Notes: a model not told the origin generated them from the letters alone. DNA of 64,000 nucleotides from Triatoma infestans (GCA_011037195.1 JAAEAF010014405.1:124001-188000); one strand, 5' to 3'. Positions 11,345-22,495 are shown, numbered from the stretch's first letter. Program-made: numbers and translations.

Positions 11345-11606
11345 ACGCGTTGGTCTAGTGGCTAGCGCACTCGCCTTTCGTGTGAGAATTCAGGATTCGA
11401 TTCCCCTGAGGGCAAAGTCGGTGTTGACCCAGCATCGTGATAAAAAGTGGGAAGCTACAGTTAGTAGCGCCCTAGGTAGCGATGGCCGGAACTAAAAGAC
11501 GTGGGAACTGCGGCGTGCTTATCACACGCCCGTTCTATTCAAATCGCCGTCTGGGAAGCTTGGCCCTTAATGGGCTGTTGCGCCGTAAGGTTTTTTTTTT
11601 TTTTTT
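11345..11606 (+). repeat. tRNA-derived SINE, family S2
   Basis: The head has A-box TGGTCTAGTGGCTAGCGCAC and B-box GATTCGATTCC, followed by a ~190 bp tRNA-unrelated body and ending in a T-run at 11590-11606. It is a different family from S1. The tRNA-like part lacks a complete acceptor stem, so it is unlikely to be a functional tRNA gene. Confidence 0.65.
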
Positions 11607-11984
11607 AAATGCATTGGTGGAATTGCAAATTTAGAGATAATCGTAAAAATTTTGTCAAAATGATACTTGCATTGACTGCATTAAGAAATGGAGTCTGTTA
11701 AACACCACATAATTTTTTATTAATTTCTTTTACATTTTAGCTGCATAATTTTTATTGGCTATAGTTCACTTTTCGGATTTATGTTGTTTATTAAATTCTC
11801 TTCTTGTTTTGATGGCAAATTACTTCAATAATAGTGGGGTTAGTCAATATCAAGTCAACACTAAATGGTATAAACCATGCCCGATACTAGGATTGTTTAG
11901 GATCTGTTTTTTTTTTTTAATATGGTCAGAAGCAAAGGGGTGTGAATTGATTACAACTGGGGTTTACAATCGAGGTCGCAATTA

Positions 11985-12541
11985 ATAATGGTCGGTGCTC
12001 ATAAGTTTTGGTTGGAACAGCATTTGCGCACTGGGCAGTCTAACCTATCGGACTTGGTATTGAGAATTAGAAAACATGGTTTGCCATTGGATTATAAATC
12101 GTGCTTCTCAATTCTCAGTACTATACAATCTACAGGACTGTGGGCGCACTAGTTGAGTCAGAGAGTTACCTTCGTACTAATTTAAAAATAATGAAATTTA
12201 TGTGTCAAATCCGTTTATCTTCTGACAACTTGTTACGTACGGTTCTCCATCTCTGGTAGATACCATTCGATTATGGCTAGTGAGATATGATTTTATGTAA
12301 TAGAGCGCCAGAATCGTTGAACCATATTTTATTTACTTGCCCTGCCTTGAATCATTTAAGATTGAGATATTTGCACGACTATGAATGTGTCGTTAGCTCA
12401 CTATTAAGCGATCTTCAGCGCATTCAAAAACTGAACAACATTTACAATTACTTTTTACACGCCATGTCACTAAGGGAACTTATAAATTCATAGTACCCCG
12501 TTATTTGTTTCATTTGATTCACCCTAAGTATTCCTTTATAG
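11985..12541 (+). pseudogene. Non-LTR retrotransposon C-terminus (5' piece of a split copy)
   Basis: Contains FWLEQHLRTGQSNLSDL-like sequence and, at 12287-12493, a zinc-knuckle frame (C..APESLNHILFTCPAL) typical of LINE ORF2 C-termini. Frames are broken upstream. The copy continues after the FB2 insertion, and the 13-bp TATTCCTTTATAG at its edge is repeated as TATTCCTGTATAG at 13089. Clade is uncertain, possibly CR1/Jockey-like. Confidence 0.6.
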
Positions 12542-13088
12542 CATCTGGTATTTAATCCGACATAGCACATATTCATTATGTTCCTGAACGGTTTCAGATT
12601 TTGATCAAATTCACTAAGTTCGTGTAGAGAGTTCTGTTATACTCACAGTGTTTCTGTTACACTCACACTTGTTGGTTTGTTGGTTGTATATATGTGCGAG
12701 AAGTAGTATTAAGGTTATGTTACGTGTGTGCGTTTAATGACAAAATGGAATTTTTGTAAATTATGATTAGACATTATCGTTCAAAACTTATATTTATTAT
12801 ACACTATTTTCTAATGTCTAATCATAATTTATAATAATTCCATTTTGTCATTAAACGCATACACACATAGTAACATAACCTTATAACCTCCCGCATATAT
12901 ATACAACCAACAAACCAACAAATGTGAGTGTAACAGCAACACTTGCGTTGAAGTGAACTCTCTGCATGAACTTGATGAATTTGATCAAAATCCGAAACCG
13001 GTCAGGAACAAAAGGAATATGCATGCTACGACGGATAAAAATACCAGATGTTATCCAGCATTGCGGACCCATCCACATATGTATTCAA
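12542..13088 (+). mobile_element. FB2 fold-back element, long copy
   Basis: A ~547 bp near-palindrome. The left arm (about 12542-12780) and right arm (about 12808-13060) are reverse complements, including an inner AAATGGAATTTTTGTAAATTATGATTAG-type block whose inverse is at 12812-12860. Flanking direct repeats at 12529-12541 and 13089-13101 match at 12 of 13 bases. Inserted in a LINE 3' region. The right-arm core keeps only AATCCGAAACCGGTCAGGAAC, so its hammerhead-like 5' half has decayed. Confidence 0.8.
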
Positions 13089-13370
13089 TATTCCTGTATA
13101 GTTTAAGTTTTATGAATACATTTATTTTCTTAGCATTGTCCAGAATTTTACTTTTCTGTTTGTTTTTGATTTCGATGAAGTGTCTTTAATTTATTTAGAT
13201 AAATATATAATTAGGTAACATATTCAATTTCCATTAATTTATTTTTTTTAGTTCGTTAACTAAATGAGTTATCTTTTATTTTACCTTGATTATTGCATTC
13301 TATTTATTTTACATTTTTGTAAGTGATTGTACTGGACCATCTCTATTTGTAAAAAAATAAAGTATTATCT
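13089..13370 (+). mobile_element. LINE 3' UTR (continuation of the 11985 copy)
   Basis: Continues from the FB2 target duplication to a typical insect LINE 3' end: a GTACTGGACCATCTCTATTTG block and then AAAAAAATAAAG near 13347. AATAAA could serve as the polyadenylation signal. That it is the same copy as 11985-12541 is inferred from the duplication. Confidence 0.5.
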
Positions 13371-13559
13371 ATTGCAGGATAAATTAACGGGCAGACTCAA
13401 CTTGTTTGTCGTAGACTTCAACAACAAAAACCAGCAAGCAAAAGTACAATTTAAATCCCAGATATCATTTCGCGGGAAATGAATGATACTACCATCCTTT
13501 AGGTCTAGGTCTTGATATTGCAAACCTCCCTGCTGTATAAGACCTCATTCACCATACCT

Positions 13560-13750
13560 CATAGTAGTGATCACATGGCCACCATCACCAAATCAGGAGA
13601 TTGTGGGGGAAGGGGCACGGCAATAGTCTACCACGACCTATTCATAGACCTGAATTGCTAACCGAGGTAAGCACCGAGGAAAATATTCCGCAATCACATT
13701 GCACCGTGGATGTTCATCAATGACGTAATGCACCATCTGTAATTAGACAT
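13560..13750 (-). pseudogene. DDE-type transposase relic
   Basis: On the minus strand, in shifting frames: TDGALRH (compare the QDGAPPH motif around the second catalytic Asp), then IGRG, then PPQSPDL (compare WPPRSPDL). This order occurs in a widespread family of mariner/Tc-like DDE proteins in insects. Stops and frame changes are many and both ends are undefined, so this is a weak call. Confidence 0.35.
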
Positions 13751-14469
13751 CTGACTCACTGTTGGGGTGACAAATAAGGAGGATCTGATTACGCCGGCAG
13801 TGGTCACGGTGTACACGTCCACTTTTGTAAAAAGTGGCTTCATTTGCCATATTCATGCCATTCGATACACAATGTCTGGTTAGAATATTCGTCATTTTGG
13901 ATAAAATTTGACATTATTCCATGCTTTGGCATTGCTGTCAAAGCTTGGATGACTCGCATGTCGGATGTACGGTCGCATCTCGAAATTCTGTGTCAAGATT
14001 CGCCACACTGTTTTTTTTTTTTTGCGTTTCCAAACTGTTCTGCCAATTTCAATGGACTCATAAAAACTGAACTGCAAAGCTGAAAAGCTGAAAGTCTAGG
14101 CACTTCTACCTGTTCTAGGTCACTCTGCTTTTCTTCGGTAGTTGTCCGCTAAAGATCCTGTATTCACAAACTTTTCAGAGACATGACAAATCGGTTAAAC
14201 CGATTCAGAGACCGACTCTTACGGCAAACTTTTGACGGTATACGGCTACCAAAACCATACATTTCTCTCAAGCTTGCAACTATTTCTTTTTGTTTCAGTG
14301 TTAATCTGTCTCCGATGGTACGTCTATCGAAAAGAGAAAAAAATAATCCATTACTGTTAACATAATATGATGTTTGTTTTGTAAATATATGGTTTCTATC
14401 ATTTAACTCTGAAGATAATATTGATTAGCCCCGTAAATCCTCAAGCTATGGACTCCTCCATACATAGGA
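13751..14469. other. Unassigned, no gene seen
   Basis: Short open frames at 13844-14083 and 14183-14365 have no recognisable domain. A T-run lies at about 14011-14023. Confidence 0.35.
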
Positions 14470-14660
14470 CACCTGAAGTTCCAATGTAGATCGAAGTTTG
14501 AAGATAATCGGTATAGCCTTTTCGAAAAAAATTACGAAAAATTAAAAACAAGAACTTAAGTGAAAGATTTTGACTATAACTTTCTAATTATCTGGTTAAT
14601 AATTAAACTTAATATCAAGTTTGAACTTAATGCAATTTTTTGGGATCTGAGTTAAGCTAT
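14470..14660 (+). mobile_element. Strongly diverged HINE-like fragment
   Basis: Shows the order seen in HINE-like modules: a GTTTGAAGATAATCG block, TTTTCGAAAAAAATTACG, and further on AACTTAATATCAAGTTTGAACTT, with low similarity. Confidence 0.4.
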
Positions 14661-15179
14661 TCATTTACATAAACATATAGAAACAAAACACACACTTATA
14701 TTCATAAATATGTCCCAAGAACCACTTAAAATTTTAGTTTTTGTCAAAAATAATAAATAATACAATATTTTTAGGAACCCACTATTTTTTTTGTTGGCCT
14801 TATTAGAGACTTCTCCAAGAAATGCAATAAGTGGTGGGGTATCCATATTTATCCACTGTTGGTAACTGACCAACTGTTTAAGGGATAATGTGTATCAGTT
14901 TAATGTAGCAGATAGATGGTTTTTTAAACCACAACCTGTTTTTCGTGTCCAGATAGAGTAGTAGGGTGAGAATAGGAATCCTGTAGGCGTTACTATGAAT
15001 GTAAAACTTTTTAAGGGAATGGGGGCCGGGGAAGACACAGTAAGAGAGGATAAGAGGGTGGGTTAACGTAAAAATCTGAGTGTGAGAAAACTCCCACCTT
15101 TCTGAGGGGTGGTAGAACGTTGGTATGGTTTGTTAGAAAGCAAGTGGGGGACGGACATGATGGGCCGCCTCCGAGTATA

Positions 15180-15188
15180 CTATATAAA
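15180..15188 (+). promoter_or_regulatory. TATA box of the candidate signal-peptide gene
   Basis: CTATATAAA lies about 40 bases before the ATG at 15222, leaving room for a start site near 15210-15218 and a very short 5' UTR. The preceding ~100 bases are more GC-rich than the surroundings. Confidence 0.5.
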
Positions 15189-15221
15189 CCATGTACCAGC
15201 GCTATGATTGTCTTATTCGGC

Positions 15222-15279
15222 ATGAATCGTCTGTTGTTAGTCGGTGTGATATTCACTGTCATGATCTTTACCCATACAG
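15222..15279 (+). CDS. Candidate first exon encoding a signal peptide
   Basis: The ATG opens a 19-codon segment, MNRLLLVGVIFTVMIFTHT, plus the first base of the next codon. It has a basic residue at position 3 and a hydrophobic core of about 14 residues, as in a secretory signal peptide. The exon ends at ACAG|GTAAGT, a perfect 5' splice consensus, in phase 1. A TATA box precedes it. This fits a small secreted protein with the signal peptide on its own exon. The mature protein is unknown; if the exon at 21441 is real, the intron is 6.2 kb and filled with repeats. TATA, short leader, signal peptide and donor together make chance less likely, but no transcript evidence exists. Confidence 0.45.
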
Positions 15280-15694
15280 GTAAGTAACATTTACTTCTCT
15301 GTTATGACTAAAAAAAAAAAAATTTGGTGTTAAATCTTACCACTTTTAATATAATTATAAAATAAACAAATCTTTTTTAAACTCAATTAATATAACAATT
15401 AAATATAGAAGAGGTGGGACTATATATTAGTTAGTAAAAATGGAAGGGTTTAAACTTTAATTAGTCAGAATGATAGCGCCAAAATGTTCAACAAACTTAA
15501 ATAATATTTGAAAAATTTGACGCCACATTTTATTTTATTTTATTTTTATTTTTTTAGAAAAATGACACTAATAAAAGTGATAAAACTTTATTTATGTGAA
15601 TTAGCATACCAAGTATAAACAAAATCGTTACCTCGAAACTCTATACTGTAAAGTCACACTTCCCGAAGTTCAAATCCGATTCTTATTTTTAAAT

Positions 15695-15808
15695 TTGAAA
15701 ATGTTTCAAATAATAAGTGATAGATTATTAATGTGTATTATAGTTAGTTTGAAAATAATCGTTGAAGATATTTTTGAAAGTATCGCGAAAAACTTAAAAA
15801 ACAAAAAA
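15695..15808 (+). mobile_element. HINE-like module fragment
   Basis: ATGTTTCAAATAATAAGTG, a GTTTGAAAATAATCGTTG block, and ATCGCGAAAAACTT correspond to one internal module. It lies directly before a more complete copy. Confidence 0.55.
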
Positions 15809-16661
15809 ATCTGGTGTGAAACACTCACACAACTTTCTCTTATTCCAGTTCTCAAAATTATAATTGACAGCTTTTATAGTTTGTGTACCAAATTTAATGA
15901 AATTCGTCGAAAACTGAAAAAAAACTGTTCACTAAAAGCGAACTTCTGGTTAACTGATTTCCTTGAAACTCAGAATTTTTGGCCATCTACTTTATTTCTA
16001 ATTAATTTTGTTTGGATGATAGAATTGTATAATCAACTATGTATAATAACTATGCATAATTTATATAGGAAGGTCCAAGAAAATCGTCGAAGACATGTTT
16101 GAGAAAATCGTGAAAAAGTGAAAAAAATTCGTTTAGTAAAGTGGTAAAGTAAACGCACTCCCACTTACCTGATTTTTTTCAAACACAGAATTTCTACAAC
16201 ACATCTAATGCTTATTAACATTATTTGGATGACAGAATTGTTTAATAAACTGAAATAGCACTTTAGAGGAAACCGTAATCTAACTCCTCCCCCAAAAGTG
16301 CCCTTAAATGAATTTTTCCAGAGTAATGTTTTAAATAAAAGTTGTAGATATTTGTATGTGCAATTGATATAGTAAGTTTGAAAAGAATCGTCCGTGGCAT
16401 TTTTGAGAAAATCGCAAAATAGTGAAAAAAAAAACTTGTAAAGTGGTACTTCCGGTTGAGGAATGACCTACTGTCGGATGATACCTAAACGGAATATCAA
16501 ATTTTGAACTTTCTACGATTTTTCATTTTTGAGCTATGCTATTCACATACACACACAGACTATTTTCTAAAAACCACTTTTTTGGACTCAGCGGGTCTCA
16601 AAACGGATATTACCGGTGAAAATTCGATCTCGAAAATTTGACACAAGGAGTAAGAGAAAGT
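15809..16661 (+). mobile_element. HINE-like element, near full length
   Basis: Starts ATCTGGTGTGAAACACTCAC, followed by the sub-terminal repeat CTTTCTCTTATTCC, and ends GGAGTAAGAGAAAGT. Internal modules carry TCTGGTTAACTG/TTCCGGTTGAGG variants of the conserved CTTCCGGTT block. It encodes no protein; open frames inside are interrupted in every copy. A long A-run follows the end (16662-16680). Confidence 0.75.
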
Positions 16662-16735
16662 AAAAAAAAAAAAAAAAAAAACCAACAGTAAATTCCGCAC
16701 TTTAGGTACCTAAACTTACTATATCAAGGGAAGGG

Positions 16736-16975
16736 ATTAGCTCATTGATTAGCGCACTGAGAAAATCTCGGAGGACCCGGGTTTGTGACCAGCTATGCTG
16801 CCCTTAAATTTTTTTTTTCTGAGGAGCCTTTACACAGCTCACTGTCCGGTGATGGACAGTGTTGTCTCTAACGAGAGAACACTGTTCGGAGGTCGGCAGT
16901 GCACTGAGAAGGCTCCGGGCGCCAATGACCATGGGTGTCGCCGCGCCTTAGTTAAAATAAATAAATAAATAAACA
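16736..16975 (+). repeat. tRNA-derived SINE, family S1
   Basis: Head GGGATTAGCTCATTGATTAGC with a degraded B-box, then a well-preserved body (CAGCTCACTGTCCGGTGATG, GAGAACACTGTTCGGAGG, AGTGCACTGAGAAGGCTCCG). It ends in an (AAAT)n tail at about 16953-16972. The body matches 62916-63132 closely. Confidence 0.8.
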
Positions 16976-17061
16976 CTGTGTGTAAATTTTGGCCTTCCTG
17001 TAACTTTTCTATTTTGAGATATTCTGGTTCATACAATTATACAAACATACAAAATTTTTTT

Positions 17062-17150
17062 TTGCACACTCAGAGGACTTTAAAACATGTACTTCCCGGT
17101 GGTAAACTCGGTATCAAAAATTTGACACAATAATTGTAATAATTTCCTCT
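17062..17150 (+). mobile_element. HINE-like 3' fragment
   Basis: CTCAGAGGACTTTAAAACATG, a CCCGGTGGTAAACTCGGTATC block, AAAATTTGACACAATAATTG and TTTCCTCTT correspond to the family's 3' end without the final stem-loop. Confidence 0.55.
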
Positions 17151-17444
17151 TAATAAACAGCCAAGAGAAAGTAAAAAGGAAATACTTAATATGACTTTTT
17201 CTCAATCCAATAATTGTTCGAATTAAAATTGATAAATTTTGTTTATGCTTGGGAGTTTTTAATAAACATTCAGTTATTTTTAAAATTACAGATAAAAAAT
17301 ATAGTGTGGAATCCGTTTCATTACTTGTTGCTTCATAGAACATAGTTGCTAACTTAATGTGGCTACATTATAGAATATAGATAGTGAGTGCCTTTATCAA
17401 TCTCAAACAATATTTGTATGAACACATATAGAGACCATTATTTT

Positions 17445-17565
17445 TTCTAATCCAGATGAAATCTCAAAACATATATTCCTTCGGGGGGTAAACTCAAGTT
17501 AAAAAATTTGACCCAATTGCAATACTGCTTCTAAAAAAGTATAAAAGCCATTCAGTAAAGTCGCT
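17445..17565 (+). mobile_element. HINE-like 3' fragment
   Basis: A second degraded 3'-end piece: ATGAAATCTCAAAACATATA, GGGGGGTAAACTCAAG, AAAAAATTTGACCCAATTGC. Confidence 0.5.
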
Positions 17566-18049
17566 CTTTACTCGATTAATGGATTTACCCCCCCATATCT
17601 TCATGTAGATAACAGAATTAAAAATGAATTTTGAATGGTTTGCGAACTTTCGCTTTTGTGTTATTTTCTTCATAAACAAATACTAGCACAAAATAATACA
17701 TAAAGACCGAACAATTAGAATACATTTTAATATAAATCATGCTGTATTCGCAATAAATTTACAAATCTCCAGGAGTGTCAGCTTTTTTGCAACTATAACC
17801 TCCTAAAGGTAAATATATACAATTGTTTAAAGCCTAATAATGATTTGGGAAAAATTTTAAAAAACCCAAGCTATGTACGGCCGATTCATTATAGTAGAGC
17901 GCTCCCCACTCTCCTGTGCCTGAGCACAATCCCCAAGTCATAGTCCCCTATCACTCTGCAAAGTTGATTAGTGCTTCAATTGCACTTGTCAAAAAAATTT
18001 CCCTGTTGCAACTCTCAACATTTGAAAATTTCCCTGTTCAACATAGCTC

Positions 18050-18259
18050 ATGTTCGTTGAAACGTGCAGGTATAGGAAATCGGGTATACCTGGGTGAGGA
18101 AGTTAGATTACCAACGGAGGGGGGGGCGAGCCTCATTCCACTGCGACCTACAAGACAAGGTCTATTGTGGATCCCCTTAAATCATAGCACAACCCCCAGC
18201 TTTGCCCTCCTAATCAATCCTAGCATAGCTGAGAGTGGCTCTGTCAGGAAGCTCATAGC
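18050..18259. repeat. 210-bp direct repeat, copy 1
   Basis: Nearly identical, with a few small indels, to 18689-18898 and in the same orientation. It begins TGTTC..GAAACGTGCAGG and ends GAAGCTCATAGC. Confidence 0.9.
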
Positions 18260-18688
18260 TTCGGGATTGCCTGTCCCATAATTGAAGAAACCTTATCCTC
18301 TCTCCAGGCCGGCGCATTCACAAATGATGTACGCCGGGGTTTCTTCCTCTGCTTTGCAGAATCGGCATACCGCACTATCTGCAAGTTGTAGATGGTGCAT
18401 GTGTCTGTTCAGCCTACAATGCCCTGTTAGTAAGACCCACAATTAGCCTTATATCCCTTCGGGTATGGTAGATCTCTGGTAAATCTAGGCAAATATCTCT
18501 TGCCTGCCTCTGTCCTGGTGTTCTCTCCCACCAACGCAGACGCTGCTCTTCTATCCAACCTTTGATAGAAGTTTGAATAAGGAAGGCTCTTGGACATATA
18601 AAGGTATCATGCGAACCCTCCCTCGCTAGGGCATCCGCCCTTTCATTGCCCAGAAATCCCGCATGTCCCGGCATCCAGGCGAGTGTCG

Positions 18689-18898
18689 ATGTTCCTAGAA
18701 ACGTGCAGGTATAGGAAATCGGGTATACCTGGGTGAAGAAGTTAGGTTAGATTAGCAACGGGGAAGGGCGAGCCTCATTCCACTGCGACCTACAAGAGGT
18801 CTATTGTGAAACCCCTTAAATCATAGCACAACCCCCAGCTTTGCCCTCCTAATCAATCCTAGCATAGCTGAGAGTGGCTCTGTCATGAAGCTCATAGC
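18689..18898. repeat. 210-bp direct repeat, copy 2
   Basis: Second copy of the LINE-tail segment. It interrupts the RNase H reading of the surrounding LINE. Confidence 0.9.
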
Positions 18899-19494
18899 CC
18901 TTGTCATGAAGGGCCCCACTTGAGACTATTAGTTGTGAAGAAAGTGCCTTGTCGGTGTATGTGGTTACTCTTCTACCCACTATGTCTTGCCTTATAATCT
19001 CGCTAGCGCAGAGTTGTAACGCCACGACTTCAGGCTGAAAGACAGTGGCGGACTTCCCTAGGCCTGCCTCCATAGACCCACGGCTCCGACCCCAGTCTTA
19101 GTTTTGGATCCGTCTGTATACCAGATCGAGTTACCGAACGGGGGGGGGAGGGGTCACAGTCCCATTCGCCTTTGTAAGGTGAATAACAATTTGGAAGTCC
19201 CTTTCGAAATGATACCTAGGAACCAAACTATCAGTTGGCATTCCAAGAAGATGGTCAGCCTTGATTTCCTCAATCAAGCTCTGGTTATTACGATCGTGCC
19301 TAGAGGTGATGGGAGGCGGCCTCTGGGGTGACCAAGTTACCAATCTCCAGGAACTTATTTTGCATCACCAGCGACGAGGCACAACACTTTTTCGAACCTC
19401 AATACATGCATTACTTTATCTTATTCTTAGTAGGGAAGAAATAATGCGATCGTGTGAAACTTGATCATTCCTTATAGGTTTTATCACCACCGCT

Positions 19495-20060
19495 TCTGAC
19501 ACGAAGATTTCGGGTAAAAATCTACCAACCGGAAGTGCGTCTTTACTGAATTATTTTTATTAATTTTTTTTGGCAAAAATTGTGCCTACGATTTTTTTTT
19601 TTAAACTTCGTATACTATCTACATACACATAAATAACTATCACTTCTATTTGTAACATTTTCCAGGGAAAATTTGATTTTGGGGGTCCTGGGGGGAATAG
19701 TAGCGATATGCTTTCCTCTAAAGTGCCACTTCAGTAGAATGTACGATTATATCGGTTAGTATAGTTTAGATAATGCACAATCAGTTAACCGGAAGTGTGG
19801 CATTACACAAAAGGTTTTTGAGTTGTTTTCTTTTCTTTTTTTTGTAATTTTCTCAAAAAACGGCTACAAATTTCTATTTTTAAACTTGGAATGCTCACTG
19901 AATAGATAAAAACATGTAACCATTTTTATTTGAAACATTTTTCCGAAAATAATTGAATTTAGAGGTTTTTTTTTGGGGGGGGGGAGGTATCTGTCAGTTT
20001 GGTTTAAATTTTAACAGTACAAGCTCTGTTAGTTTTGACAGAGGGCGCTTCACATAATCC
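19495..20060 (-). mobile_element. Diverged HINE-like modules
   Basis: Two tandem ~280 bp modules with CCAACCGGAAGTGCG (about 19508) and TTAACCGGAAGTGTGG (about 19785). Each is followed by a T-rich tract, a TTTTCT/CAAAAA block, ACATACACATAAA-like and GGGGG-rich segments. This is an older subfamily than the neighbouring copy at 20101. Confidence 0.6.
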
Positions 20061-20100
20061 GCTTAGGTATACAACAAGCATAACCTCTACCATATTTTTA

Positions 20101-21088
20101 GTTTCTCTTACTCCTAGTAAAAGAGGAAGTATTTTAATCGTGTCAAATTTTCGATATCGAGTTTTCACCGGAAATATCCGTTTTGAGGTCCCCTGAGTCC
20201 AAAAAAAAAAATGGTTTTTAGCAAATGGTATGTGTGTGTGTGAACAGCATAGCTCAAAAACGGAAAAACCATAGACAGTTGAAACTTGATATTCCGTTTA
20301 GGTATCACCATGGCATCTGACAGTGGATCATCTGTCAAAATTCCTCAACCGGAAGTACCACTTTACAAGTTGCTTTTTTTTTTTTACTTTTAAGCGTTTT
20401 TCTCAAAAATGGTTCCGACGATTTTCTTCAAACTTAGTGAGTCAACTACACATACAAAGAGCTATAACTTTTATTTGAAACATTTCTCTGGGAAAATTCA
20501 TTTAAGGGTACTTTTGGTGGAAGGGTGGTGTTATGGTTTCCTCGAAAGTGCTATTTGAGTTTATTAAACAATTCTATCATCTAAATAATGTTAATTAGAA
20601 TTGAATATGTTGTTGAAATTCCGAGTTTGAAAAAAAAAATTGGATAACCGGAAAGAGCGTTTACTTTAACACTTTACTAAATGATTTTTTTCACTTTTTC
20701 CGCAATTTTTTTTTATCAAAAAATGCTCCGACGATTTTCTTGAAACTTCATATATGAACTAAACATACAAAGATCTACAACTTTTATTTGAAACATTTCT
20801 CTGGGAAAATTCATTTAAGGGCACTTTTAGGGGAGGAGTGGGGTTTTGTTTTTCTATAAAGTGCAATGTACAATTCTACCATCCAAACAAACTTAATTAG
20901 AAATAAATAAGATGGCCAAAATTCCGAGTTTCACGAAAATTAGTGAACCGGAAGTGCGCTTTTACTGAACAGTTTTTTTCAGTTTTCGACGAATTTCATT
21001 AAATTTTTGCACACAAAGTATAAAATTTGTCAATTATAAGTTTGAGAACAGGAGTAAGAGAAAGTTGTGTGAGTGTTTCACACCAGAT
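20101..21088 (-). mobile_element. HINE-like element, full length
   Basis: On the plus strand it runs from TTTCTCTTACTCCTAGTAAAAGAG (the 3' stem-loop reversed) to GGAGTAAGAGAAAGTTGTGTG and CACACCAGAT. The conserved AACCGG blocks lie at 20347, 20646 and 20946, which sets the internal module period at about 300 bp. A short (GT)n sits at about 20230-20242. No coding capacity. Confidence 0.8.
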
Positions 21089-21440
21089 TTTTTGTTTTAT
21101 TGCCAGCCCAACTAAACACAATAGAAACTTGGATTTTTTAAAGAAAATTTGTAAAAATTAATTATATTCATTTGAGTAAATTTAAGTGGTGCGAGTGTAC
21201 TATACCAGATTTTTATTTTTTTTCTGTAAATCTCAATTTCCAGCATTTTACGAGGTCACAATAATTCTGCATACGCATTAAGAGAAAGTAAGTAAATATC
21301 TAGCAAGAAATACTCACAATATGACTTTTACTGTAGTCAGTGGGAAGTTTTATTAACTTTTCAAATGTTTGTTTTTCATTGTAAACACAAGTTTTATGGT
21401 GCTAGTGTTGATTTTGTTTTTATTTTTTAATTTTTTTTAG

Positions 21441-21541
21441 CGTGTGGTAAGCAAGCAGTGCGATATGTTTCTCAGCTACACATTACATACTTAATTAAAA
21501 TATTAAATGGGACATTTCAAATGCAAAAGTTAGAGGAATAA
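21441..21541 (+). CDS. Speculative second exon of the signal-peptide gene
   Basis: A strong 3' splice site (pyrimidine tract TTTTTATTTTTTAATTTTTT ending TTAG) precedes CGTGTGGTAAG. Joined in phase 1 to the exon at 15222, the frame stays open for 33 codons (ACGKQAV..., ending QKLEE) to TAA at 21539, with ATTAAA just downstream. The combined product would be 52 residues with one cysteine. In AT-rich DNA a frame this short can be open by chance, and other acceptors are possible. Confidence 0.15.
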
Positions 21542-21560
21542 TTAAAATATTTAATTACAA

Positions 21561-21568
21561 TAATAACA

Positions 21569-21665
<97 letters not shown>

Positions 21666-21675
21666 TAATAACAAT
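21561..21675. repeat. (AAT)n microsatellite
   Basis: About 35 AAT units with few interruptions, in an array of over 100 bases. Such arrays also form the tails of the RLE-LINEs here, but no LINE body is visible beside this one. Confidence 0.95.
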
Positions 21676-22495
21676 GAGTATGGCTGTACCATACTATAAG
21701 TATACGTATTTCATACCCAGTACTGCAGGGCCACCTATATTATGACCGATATTGTTATAACTGACAGGAATGTTAGTCATAATAGGTCAGATATCATTCT
21801 TGGAAACAAATTAAGGAAGGATGTTAAATTAATAGACATCGCTGTGAACCAACCCACATAATTTAAGTAATACTGCTGAGGGAAAAGCTGAGAAAATAAG
21901 CCGAGCTTGGGGAAGAAATTACAAGAGATGGAAGGCAGAGAGAGAATCACGGTTTTTCCTCATGTCATTTCCATGACTGGATTTGCCTCCAAATGCCTAA
22001 ATGATGGTATCAAGCTTCTCAAATTCATCCCGGCTATTCTTAAATAATCAATGAGAGTGTGCTTAGTAACATCCTGCACATTTCTTAAAAAAAAAAAAAA
22101 AATCCAGCATTAGCCTAAGAAAAATAAATAATATTTTTTTGAAATGCGATTTACCCACACAGAGACGCTGCTGTGCCGAATTCCCAAATTGGACCGGCTA
22201 AAACACCCCCCAGGCTGCTAGGCCTAGCCTGGATTCACCGGTGACCAGCATTAAAACATTTATTTAAGGAAAACAGTTTTTATAAAATAAATGAGTTTCT
22301 GGAAGAGAAGTGGGCGCTGGGACACTTCGGGATAGACTAAATACAGTGTTGGATAGTGTTTATTTTCTAGTGAGAACAAAGTGCAAACATCAGAGCAAGG
22401 ACTATTTGAACTAGCAAACTTATTGTTTATTATGTAATTTTGGCGTACCTTATGTTACTTGTTATGTAATTTATTTAGGTAAAATAAAAATAATA

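Larger units (their letters stand above)
17900..19420 (-). pseudogene. RNase H-bearing LINE, 5'-truncated and rearranged
   Basis: Minus-strand ORF2 C-terminal half. From 19343 downward: IEEIKADHLLGMPTDSL; VYTDGSK (first RNase H Asp) near 19110-19130; a segment with TVFQPEVVALQLCASEI, where the usual AE pair is PE; then WMPGHAGFLGNERADALA at about 18610-18670; a WWERTPGQRQAR segment; and a decayed zinc knuckle near 18330-18370. The tail continues to about 17900. A ~210 bp copy of that tail (18689-18898) sits inside the RNase H region. Frameshifts and stops show it is inactive. It is related to the copies at 44.3 and 56.4 kb. Confidence 0.8.

Noticed and set aside
21561..21675. CRISPR-like or regulatory array
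   Set aside because: Simple AAT microsatellite; no spacers and a eukaryotic context.
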